Assembly: GCA_020639135.1 (NCBI GenBank)
Contig: JACKHE010000001.1
Span: 1 to 64,000 of the forward strand
DNA from: Phycisphaeraceae bacterium
GTDB lineage: Bacteria > Planctomycetota > Phycisphaerae > Phycisphaerales > UBA1924
Reading direction: 5' to 3'
Length of the DNA stretch: 64,000 nucleotides
The notes beneath the pieces were generated by a model that saw nothing but the letters and a program-made list of their open reading frames with translations, was not told the origin of the DNA and did no database searches. Each line of letters starts with the position of its first letter. Position 1 is the first letter of the stretch. Of the stretch, positions 16,741 to 24,361 are shown piece by piece. The translations under genes were made by a program, and so were the position numbers.

Positions 16741-17886
16741 TCACCCCCCGCTCGCGGCGCCGAGCATCTCCGCGTTCGACGGGAATCGCTTCAGCGCCGC
16801 CAGGAGCTGCTCGATCTGCTGCGGGGGCGGCATGTTCATCAGCCTGCGGCGCAGCGCGTTGATCGTCTCGAGCTGCTTTGGCGGGATCAGCAGGTGGTCC
16901 TTGCGCGTGCCGCTGGCGGCGAGGTTGATCGACGGGAACAGCCGCTTCTCGCTGATCTTCCGGTCGAGGATCAGCTCCATGTTCCCCGCGCCCTTGAACT
17001 CCTCGAAGATCACCTGGTCGCCGCGGCTTCCCGTGTCCACCAGGCACGTCGCCAGCACCGTCAGCGATCCGCCCTCCTCGGTGTTGCGCGCGGCGCCGAA
17101 GAGCTGGCGCGGGATCGTCATCGCCTGCGAGTCCACGCCGCCGCTGAGCGTCCGGCCGCTGCTGGCGTGCTTGCGCGAGGCGTTGAAAGCGCGGCCGAGT
17201 CGGGTGAGCGAGTCGAGCAGGATGACGACATGCTTGCCGGCCTCGACCATGCGCCGGGCGCGGTCGAGCGTGAGCATCGCCAGCGCGATGTGCTGCTCGG
17301 TCGTGTGGTCGTTGCTGCTGGCCAGGACCGTCGCCGGGACGTTGCGGCGGAAGTCCGTCACCTCCTCGGGGCGCTCGTCGATGAGCAGCGCGAAGACCTG
17401 AACGTCCGGGTGGTTCCGCACGAGCGACGAGGCGATGTCCTTGAGCAGGGTCGTCTTGCCCGCCTTGGGTGGCGAGACGATCAGCCCGCGCTGGCCCCGG
17501 CCGATCGGGCAGAACATGTCGATCAGCCGGCACGACTCGGGGCAGCCCCGGTATTCGAGCGTCAACCTCGGCTCGGGGTCGATCGTCGTCAGGTCGGCGA
17601 AGGCCTTCTTGGAGGCGAAGACCTCGGGGTCCAGCCCCTCGATCTTGACGACCTCCTCGACGACAGGCCGGGCGGTCTTGGGCCCGCCACCGCCGCGGCG
17701 CTTGCGGCGGGGTTTGCGCTCGACGACTTCGACGGTGATCTCCAGCGCGTTGCGCAGCGGATAGCGCTCGCCGAGGATCACGGGGACGAAGGGATCCTGA
17801 TCGCTGATGGCGAGGCCGTTGGCGAACTGGCGAACGCGCCCCTCGGCGCGCTCAGGCCATTCGAGAATGCCTGTGAGGGTGGTCAT
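16741..17886 (-). CDS. rho: Transcription termination factor Rho (short form)
   Basis: The protein has 381 residues (E. coli Rho has 419). It is the hexameric RNA helicase that ends transcription at Rho-dependent sites. The RNA-binding cold-shock-like domain occupies about residues 5-110, and the ATPase core has Walker A PPKAGKTTL at 139-147 and Walker B VVILLDSLTRLGR at about 220-232. Typical LIDERPEEVTDFRR and SGGVDSQAM (R-loop region) segments follow. The N-terminal helical bundle of canonical Rho is absent, and an Arg/Gly-rich insertion sits at about residues 58-75. A TTG at 17937 would add only 17 residues without that domain, so the ATG at 17886 was kept. It is divergent from the enzyme I gene. 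Confidence 0.95.
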   Translation of the reverse strand: MTTLTGILEWPERAEGRVRQFANGLAISDQDPFVPVILGERYPLRNALEITVEVVERKPRRKRRGGGGPKTARPVVEEVVKIEGLDPEVFASKKAFADLTTIDPEPRLTLEYRGCPESCRLIDMFCPIGRGQRGLIVSPPKAGKTTLLKDIASSLVRNHPDVQVFALLIDERPEEVTDFRRNVPATVLASSNDHTTEQHIALAMLTLDRARRMVEAGKHVVILLDSLTRLGRAFNASRKHASSGRTLSGGVDSQAMTIPRQLFGAARNTEEGGSLTVLATCLVDTGSRGDQVIFEEFKGAGNMELILDRKISEKRLFPSINLAASGTRKDHLLIPPKQLETINALRRRLMNMPPPQQIEQLLAALKRFPSNAEMLGAASGG

Positions 17887-17947
17887 GCGATGTTCGAGAC
17901 TGGCAGGCCCTCTCGAACGCGGGTCGGAATCCTCCAACCACGATCGT

Positions 17948-17968
17948 GACGCGCCAAACGGGCGCGTC
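17948..17968. repeat. Inverted repeat in the rho leader region
   Basis: GACGCGCC and GGCGCGTC flank a five-base loop, a perfect 8-bp stem, about 60 bp before the rho start codon. There is no T tract beside it on either strand. It could be a leader hairpin in the rho mRNA; nothing else supports a role. Confidence 0.35.
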
Positions 17969-18215
17969 GGGCCTGTTCTCCCCCGATTTCACCAAGACGA
18001 GCGGCCCAAGTCAAGGCGTGTGGACGGATTGCGACCCCGGAGGATGTCCCGAGCGCCCGTGGAAGCCCCGGAGTGCGGACTTCGGCAGCGCCCTGTAAGA
18101 TGCCCCCGCGGGGGCCTCCGGGCCGATCTCCTCCCGCCCGCCGCCCCTCGCGGCGAGGCGACCCATCGGCCCGGAGCCGGTTCTCCGCTGGTGCGGAAGT
18201 TCTTTTTCGATTCGT

Positions 18216-19976
18216 ATGGAAGTGATCCAGGGCATCCCGGTCTCACCCGGCGTGGTGATCGGCACGGTCTTCGTCGTTGACGATGCCCGCAGGCGGATCC
18301 CGCGCCGGACTGTCTCCGCCTCGCTCCTGACACGCGAGCACGAACGACTCGACGAGGCGATCACCGCCTCGGTGAGCGAGCTTGTCAAGCTGCGCGAGGA
18401 GACCGAGTCACAGCTGGGCCACGAGCCGGCCAAGATCTTCGCGTTCCACATCGGGATGCTCTCCGACCGGACACTGACCGGGCCGATCCACGCCGCGATC
18501 GACAAGCACAAAGTCACCGCCGAGTACGCGGTCTGGAGCGAGTTCCAGTCGCTCGTCCGCCGCTTCTCGAAGATGGGCGACAGCGCGTTCCGGACCAAGG
18601 TGGACGACATCTGGGACCTGGAGCGCCGTGTCCTTCGGCACCTCATCGGCGAGCACATGGGCAAGCTCGCGAGCCTCAAGGACGACGCGATCATCATCGC
18701 GCGGGACCTGACCCCCAGCCAGACCGCCGGCTTCGACCGGAGCAAGGTCGTCGCCTTCGCCACCGACGCCGGCGGGCTCACCAGCCACACCGCGATCGTC
18801 GCCAGGGCCCTCGGCATCCCGGCCGTCGTCGGGCTCGAGGTACTGACCGGCCACGCCGTCGATGGCCAGATCATCATCGTTGACGGCGACCGCGGCGCGA
18901 TCATCCTCGACCCCGACGAGGCGACCCTCGAACGCCACCGCGGCTACATCCGGTCCAACCGCGCCTTCCGCCTCCTGCTCGATCAGCTCGACAAGGAGGA
19001 GAGCGTCACCACCGACGGCGTGCACATCGGCCTCCTGGGCAACATCGAGTTCCCCTCGGAGATCGACACCCTCCTGCGGCACGGCGGCGAGGGCGTCGGC
19101 CTGTTCCGCACCGAGTTCCTCTACCTGACCAACCACGACGAGCCCTCCGAGGACAACCACTTCGGCGCCTACAAGGCGTGCATCGAGTCCCTCCAGGGCA
19201 GGCCCCTGACCATCCGCACGATGGACCTGGGCTCGGACAAACAGACGCAGGGGCAGTTCGAGATCGCCGAGCGCAACCCCGCGCTGGGGTGCCGGAGCAT
19301 CAGGTACTGCCTCCAGAACCTCGACATGTTCCGCCTCCAGCTCCGCGCGATCCTCCGCGCCAGCGCCCTGGGGCCCGTCAAGGTCATGTTCCCCCTCGTG
19401 ACCAACACCCTGGAGATCCGCCAGGCGAAGATGATCGTCCACGACGTCATGGAGGACCTCGAGGAGGAGCAGATCCCCTTCGATCGCGGCATCCCGATCG
19501 GCATGATGGTCGAGGCCCCGTCGGCGGCCGTCATGGCCGCGACTTTCGCCCGGGAGGTCGATTTCTTCTCCATCGGGACCAACGACCTCGTCCAGTACAC
19601 CCTGGCCGTGGACCGCATCAACGAGCGGGTCGCCAGCCTCTATTCCGCGGCCCACCCGGCGGTGATCCGGCTGATCAAGGAAACCGTCCGGGCCGCCCGG
19701 CGGCACAAGGTCCCCGTCTCGCTCTGCGGCGAGGCGGCCGGCAATACGATGTACACCATGTTGCTCCTGGGCCTGGGGCTGCGTAGCCTTTCCATGACGC
19801 CTTCGGTGATCTCCGAGGTCAAGCGGGTGATCCGAAGTGTCGATATAACCACGTGTGAACGGCTCGCCCGGAAGGTCGGTTCGTTCGATTCAGAACGTCA
19901 GATTTCCGCATACATGCGGGAAAAAACGAAAGCGATCATCCCCGAGGCATTCGACGGGCGTTCCGTCGAATCGTGA
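18216..19976 (+). CDS. ptsI: Phosphoenolpyruvate-protein phosphotransferase (PTS enzyme I)
   Basis: The protein has 586 residues, the normal enzyme I length. It transfers phosphate from PEP to HPr. The N-terminal HPr-binding and phospho-His domain carries the active His191 in GGLTSHTAIVARA. The C-terminal PEP-binding barrel has GVGLFRTEFLYL, LTIRTMDLGSDK, NPALGCRSIRYCL, GIPIGMMVEAPSA and SIGTNDLVQYTLAVDR, with the catalytic Cys in SLCGEAAG. All the key motifs are intact. No HPr, HPr kinase or sugar-specific EII gene is visible in the window, so it may serve a regulatory phosphorelay or work with distant partners. The ATG at 18216 gives the standard N-terminus (GIPVSPGVVIG). Confidence 0.95.
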   Translation: MEVIQGIPVSPGVVIGTVFVVDDARRRIPRRTVSASLLTREHERLDEAITASVSELVKLREETESQLGHEPAKIFAFHIGMLSDRTLTGPIHAAIDKHKVTAEYAVWSEFQSLVRRFSKMGDSAFRTKVDDIWDLERRVLRHLIGEHMGKLASLKDDAIIIARDLTPSQTAGFDRSKVVAFATDAGGLTSHTAIVARALGIPAVVGLEVLTGHAVDGQIIIVDGDRGAIILDPDEATLERHRGYIRSNRAFRLLLDQLDKEESVTTDGVHIGLLGNIEFPSEIDTLLRHGGEGVGLFRTEFLYLTNHDEPSEDNHFGAYKACIESLQGRPLTIRTMDLGSDKQTQGQFEIAERNPALGCRSIRYCLQNLDMFRLQLRAILRASALGPVKVMFPLVTNTLEIRQAKMIVHDVMEDLEEEQIPFDRGIPIGMMVEAPSAAVMAATFAREVDFFSIGTNDLVQYTLAVDRINERVASLYSAAHPAVIRLIKETVRAARRHKVPVSLCGEAAGNTMYTMLLLGLGLRSLSMTPSVISEVKRVIRSVDITTCERLARKVGSFDSERQISAYMREKTKAIIPEAFDGRSVES

Positions 19977-20434
19977 GCCTGATCGGCGACCCTTCGCCGG
20001 GCAGCGCCCGAGCCTCAGACCGATACACCTGCTCGGCGCCGAGGCCCCCGATGGGGTCGGGACGCTGGGCCGAAGCCACCCACGCCGGCTATTTCCCCTG
20101 CCCATCCGCGGCGGGGACACGCCGGACGCGGACCCGCTCCGGGAGCCGCTTCTCACTGAAGCGACCCGTTCGAGCGACCGCGGCCCCGCTCCGCCGCCCT
20201 CGAAACCGGGGGCCGATGAACGGGCGCAGGGCGGCGCCGGCGCAGCCAACAGGCCGCGAGCATCACGACGATCCCCCACCACCGTGGCCAGCGCCGCCAA
20301 ATCACTGCACAACAGAGCATCGCGGAATCCGGCCCGAGGAAGGGTCCGGCTCGCGGTTGCGTTGCGCAGGAAGCGCCGGCGATTGACACCACGCTGACCA
20401 GGGATCGTCCGCCACGAAAGGGCGGTGGACACCG
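19977..20434 (+). other. 458-bp gap upstream of the RNase E/G gene
   Basis: No supported gene is visible. The stretch is GC-rich, and its open frames lack conserved features. Near its end CCGCC and GGCGG can pair around seven bases (within 20409-20427), placing a hairpin next to the ribosome-binding site of the RNase E gene. It could hold the 5' leader of that gene, as in E. coli rne, whose long leader mediates autoregulation; this parallel is inference. Confidence 0.4.
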
Positions 20435-22954
20435 ATGTCCAAACGGCAGATGCTGATCAACTATGTCCCGGGTGAGGAATGCCGCCTCGCGGTCATCCAG
20501 GACGGCAAGCTCGAAGAACTCCACGCCGAACGACTCAACGCCGTCAGCCACGTCGGGAACATCTACGTGGGCAAGGTCGTCAACGTCGAGCCCGCCATCC
20601 AGGCGGCGTTCATCGACTTCGGCCTCGAGCACAACGGGTTCCTGCACATCTCCGACCTGCACCCGAAGTACTTCCCGGGCGAGGACGACTCGACCACGGA
20701 GCGCGTCGGGAAGAAGACCCCGCGCCGCGAGCGGCCCCCGATCCAGGCGGCGCTCAAGCGGGGCCAGGAGATCATCGTGCAGGTCCTCAAGGAGGGCATC
20801 GGGACCAAGGGCCCGACCCTGACGAGCTACCTCTCCATCCCCGGGCGCTTCCTCGTGATGATGCCGGACATGGACAAGGTGGGCGTCTCGCGCAAGGTCG
20901 AGGACGAGGACCAGCGCCACAAGATGCGCGAGATCCTCGACCAGCTCGACCTGCCCGAGGGGTTCGGGTTCATCCTCCGCACCGCGGGGCTCGACCGGAC
21001 CAAGACCGACGTCAAGCGCGACCTGGCGTACCTCAACCGGCTCTGGAAGGACATGGAGCGGCGCCGCAAGTCGGGCTCCAAGCCCCGCCTCCTCTACGCC
21101 GAGAGCGACCTGCTGACGCGCTCGCTCCGCGACATCCTCTCCACCGATATCAGCGAGGTGATCATCGATGACCCGTCGGCGCTCCGCCGCGCGGCGCGGT
21201 TCATGAAGATCATCTCGCCCCGGCGCACCACGAAGCTGCTGCACTTCGATCAGGGCGACCCGATCTTCCACGCCTTCGGGGTCGAGGAGCAGATCCACCG
21301 GATCTTCATGCGCGAGGTCCCGCTGCCCGGCGGGGGCTCGCTCGTCATCGACGAGACCGAGGCCATGATCGCCATCGACGTCAACAGCGGGAAGATGCGC
21401 AACCACGGCGATTCCGAGACCACCGCCTACAAGACCAACTGCGAGGCGGTCGATGAGATCTGCCGCCAGCTCAAGCTCCGCGACCTCGGCGGGCTCGTGC
21501 TGATGGACCTCATCGACATGCGCTCGCGCACCCACCGCAAGCAGATCGAGACCCAGCTCCGCAACAACCTCAAGGCCGACCGCGCCCGCACCAGGGCCCT
21601 GCCCATCAGCCAGTTCGGCATCGTCGAGCTCACACGCCAGCGCATGCGCGGCAGCGTCCGCAGCGCCCACTTCGCCGCGTGCCCCGACTGCCACGGGCGC
21701 GGGATGGTCCAGAGGCCCGACTCCGTCGCCAACGACGCGATGCGCGAGCTCGCCTCCCTGCTCCAGCACGAGCGCGTCCACCGCGTCGAGCTCGTCGTCT
21801 CGGCGCGCGTCGCCAGCGAGCTGCTCTCGAACAAGCGCCGCAGGCTTGGCCAACTCGAACGCTCCACCAGCAAGCACGTCGATGTCCGCGTCAGCGAGAC
21901 CATCGGTGTCGATCGGCTGACGTTCTACGCCTACGACGACCGCGGCGCCGACATCGACGTCGAGAAGCTGCCCAGGTCCAAGGCCCCGACCAACCTCAAG
22001 GAATGGGTGGACGCCTCCTCCACCGGCGATGACTGGGCGGTCGATCCGCTGCTCGAGGCGGAAGAGCTCGCTGAAGAGATCGAGGACGAGGCGATCGACG
22101 AGATCGAGGAGCAGGACGAGATCGACTTCGAGGTCGGCGAACCCGCCGCCGAGGGCGGCAAGAAGAAGCGACGCCGCAGGGGCGGACGCAAGCGCCGCGG
22201 CAAGTCCGCCGAGGACCGCGAGGCCGCGGACAAGCCGGCCGAGGCGCCGGCCGACGCCGCAAAGGAAGACGAACAGGGCGACGAGGACTCGGACGAAGCG
22301 CCGAAGAAGAAGCGCCGCCGCCGCGGCCGCCGTGGCGGACGCAAACGCTCCGGACGCGACAAGACCGAAACCGTCGCCGAAACGACAACCGTCGAGGCGC
22401 CGGGCGACGAGTCGGACTGGGTCGAGCCCGAGAAGGCGCCCTCCGGCGACCGTCGCGGCGACTCCTGGGACGTCGAGCCGCAGGCGATCGCACCCGCCGC
22501 CGAACCCAAATCAGAGCCCGCTCAGGCCAGGCCCGCGAAGCAATCCGCACGGAAATCCAAGGCCAAACGCGGCGCCGACAAGAAGTCAGCCGATACGGGC
22601 CCGAAGCCCGAGGCCCCGAGCCGCGCGGATTCCTGGGACATCGAGCCGCAGGCCGTCGTCAGCGCGCAGGCCTCGCCGGAGCCCGCCCCGGCGAAGTCCA
22701 ACGGCGTCCCGGCGCCGCAGACGAAGCACGAGCCTTCCGCCGACTCGAGGGGCGATTCGTGGGACGTCGAGCCCGAGGTGGTGACGAAGAAGCCGGCGCC
22801 GGCGAAGAAGAAGACCGCGAGCAAGGCGTCAACCGCCAAGAAAAAGAAGACCGGCGCCAAGAAGAAAGTCTCCACGTCGGCGACGCGCAAGAAGGCCTCG
22901 TCCACGCGGAAGAAGACCGCCAAAAAAGCCGCTACGAGGAAGACCGCCGGGTAG
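20435..22954 (+). CDS. rne: Ribonuclease E/G with a long basic C-terminal tail
   Basis: The protein has 839 residues. Residues 1 to about 510 form the RNase E/G catalytic part: an S1-type RNA-binding region (GNIYVGKVVNVEPAIQAAFI), a DNase I-like subdomain with Mg-binding Asp315 (AIDVNSGK) and Asp361 (LIDMRSRTH), and the zinc-link CPDC at Cys416-Cys419. The rest (about 530-839) is a low-complexity scaffold with acidic, then KKKRRRR-type basic clusters, and a terminal Lys/Ala/Thr-rich segment like histone H1. Three copies of DSW-D-[VI]-EP occur at residues 676, 732 and 774. The protein should start mRNA decay and rRNA processing; the tail probably recruits partners and RNA, as in degradosome assembly (inferred). 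dxr follows after 34 bp. Confidence 0.93.
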   Translation: MSKRQMLINYVPGEECRLAVIQDGKLEELHAERLNAVSHVGNIYVGKVVNVEPAIQAAFIDFGLEHNGFLHISDLHPKYFPGEDDSTTERVGKKTPRRERPPIQAALKRGQEIIVQVLKEGIGTKGPTLTSYLSIPGRFLVMMPDMDKVGVSRKVEDEDQRHKMREILDQLDLPEGFGFILRTAGLDRTKTDVKRDLAYLNRLWKDMERRRKSGSKPRLLYAESDLLTRSLRDILSTDISEVIIDDPSALRRAARFMKIISPRRTTKLLHFDQGDPIFHAFGVEEQIHRIFMREVPLPGGGSLVIDETEAMIAIDVNSGKMRNHGDSETTAYKTNCEAVDEICRQLKLRDLGGLVLMDLIDMRSRTHRKQIETQLRNNLKADRARTRALPISQFGIVELTRQRMRGSVRSAHFAACPDCHGRGMVQRPDSVANDAMRELASLLQHERVHRVELVVSARVASELLSNKRRRLGQLERSTSKHVDVRVSETIGVDRLTFYAYDDRGADIDVEKLPRSKAPTNLKEWVDASSTGDDWAVDPLLEAEELAEEIEDEAIDEIEEQDEIDFEVGEPAAEGGKKKRRRRGGRKRRGKSAEDREAADKPAEAPADAAKEDEQGDEDSDEAPKKKRRRRGRRGGRKRSGRDKTETVAETTTVEAPGDESDWVEPEKAPSGDRRGDSWDVEPQAIAPAAEPKSEPAQARPAKQSARKSKAKRGADKKSADTGPKPEAPSRADSWDIEPQAVVSAQASPEPAPAKSNGVPAPQTKHEPSADSRGDSWDVEPEVVTKKPAPAKKKTASKASTAKKKKTGAKKKVSTSATRKKASSTRKKTAKKAATRKTAG

Positions 22955-22988
22955 CGCGTTCTCAGAGCGGGATCGCACCATTCGCCCA

Positions 22989-24266
22989 ATGCCGAGCAAT
23001 CATCACGACAACCCGGGCGCCCCGCGGCGTGTGATCATCCTCGGATCGACCGGCTCGATCGGCCGGCAGACGATCGAGGTGATCCGCTCGCTCAACGCCC
23101 AGCGCGTCGGGGCCGGAGCGCCCGAGGCGTTCGAGATCGTGGGGCTCGCGGCGGGCGCCGGCGCCGGGGCGATCTTCGAGCAGGCGACGCACAACGGCGT
23201 CCGCGCCGTGGCGCTGGCAACCGAATCCGGCGCGACGAGCGCACCGACCGGCGTCGAATGCCGCACGGGGCCCGGCGCCGCCGAACGGCTCGTCCGCGAA
23301 GTGGACGCCGATCTCATCGTCGCCGCGATCGTCGGCTTCGCGGGGCTCGACGCGACCTTCGCCGCGATCGAGCGTGGCGTGAACATCGCGCTGGCGAACA
23401 AGGAGACGCTCGTCGCCGCCGGGGAGCTCGTCATCGACGCGGCGCAACGCGCCGGCGTCTCGATCCTCCCCATCGACTCCGAGCACTCGGGCGTCTGGCA
23501 GTGCCTCGCGGGATCCGCGGCGCCGCCGATGACCCTCGACGCGAACGTCCGCCGCGTCACCATCACCGCCTCGGGCGGCCCCTTCCGCCGGTGGACGCGA
23601 GAGGCGATCCGCAACGCCACGCCCGAGCAGGCGCTCGAGCATCCCACCTGGAGCATGGGCCCCAAGGTGACGATCGACTGCGCCTCGCTCACCAACAAGG
23701 CGCTGGAGCTGATCGAGGCGCACTGGCTCTTCGGCATCGGCCCGGACCGGCTGCGCGCGATCATCCACCCGCAATCCATCGTCCACGCGCTCGTCGAGTT
23801 CGCCGACGGCTCGACCGTCGCGCAGCTCGGCGCCCCCGACATGCGCACGCCGATCCAGGTCGCGCTGACACACCCCGACCGCGCCGCCGGGATCAGCGAC
23901 CCGACGCCCTGGGACGCGATGGCCTCGATGACCTTCGAGGAGCCCGACCTCGACCGCTTCCCGGCGCTGGCCGTCGCGGACCGGGTGATGCGCGCCGGCG
24001 GCGTCAGCGGCGCCGTCTTCAACGCCGCCAACGAGGCCGCCGTCGGGGCCTTTCTCGAGGGCCGGATCCCCTTCGGAGCCATCACCGACCTCTCCATCGG
24101 CGCCCTCGACGCGATCGTCGGTGGCGGGAATGCCGGCCGCCTGCGCGGCCTGGACGACGTCCGGGAAGCGGACGCGCAGGGCAGGCGGTTTGTCGCGACG
24201 GAACTCGGGACAATCCGCGGGGGTATGACGATTCCGGGCAAGCGGGCCGGTGTCGGCGGTCGATAA
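22989..24266 (+). CDS. dxr: 1-deoxy-D-xylulose 5-phosphate reductoisomerase
   Basis: The protein has 425 residues (E. coli 398). It converts deoxyxylulose phosphate to methylerythritol phosphate with NADPH, the committed step of the MEP isoprenoid pathway. The NADPH-binding loop GSTGSIGRQT is near the start, followed by ANKETLVAAGE, the metal-binding PIDSEHSGVWQCL, ITASGGPFR, HPTWSMGPKVTIDCASLTNK and HPQSIVHALVEF, all hallmark segments of Dxr. The order dxr then rseP-type protease is common in bacteria, and that gene follows here after 95 bp. Confidence 0.97.
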   Translation: MPSNHHDNPGAPRRVIILGSTGSIGRQTIEVIRSLNAQRVGAGAPEAFEIVGLAAGAGAGAIFEQATHNGVRAVALATESGATSAPTGVECRTGPGAAERLVREVDADLIVAAIVGFAGLDATFAAIERGVNIALANKETLVAAGELVIDAAQRAGVSILPIDSEHSGVWQCLAGSAAPPMTLDANVRRVTITASGGPFRRWTREAIRNATPEQALEHPTWSMGPKVTIDCASLTNKALELIEAHWLFGIGPDRLRAIIHPQSIVHALVEFADGSTVAQLGAPDMRTPIQVALTHPDRAAGISDPTPWDAMASMTFEEPDLDRFPALAVADRVMRAGGVSGAVFNAANEAAVGAFLEGRIPFGAITDLSIGALDAIVGGGNAGRLRGLDDVREADAQGRRFVATELGTIRGGMTIPGKRAGVGGR

Positions 24267-24350
24267 CCGGGCATGACGCCCCTTGAACGCCGGCGGCGCC
24301 GTTTCCCACGTACACGAAGACACTTCCCCGGATCCGCAGGATCCCCAACC

Positions 24351-24356
24351 TACGAT
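24351..24356 (+). promoter_or_regulatory. Candidate -10 box (TACGAT) just before rseP
   Basis: TACGAT ends five bases before the ATG and no Shine-Dalgarno sequence intervenes. It is the same hexamer as at scpB. The transcript would start at the first codon. Confidence 0.4.
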
Positions 24357-24361
24357 CCACC

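Noticed and set aside
17948..17968. Inverted repeat before rho as a terminator
   Set aside because: There is no T tract on either strand; listed only as a repeat.
20153..20432. Short hydrophobic, Trp-rich frame on the minus strand in the gap before rne
   Set aside because: It is only the end of a long antisense frame through rne, with no convincing start or homologue pattern.
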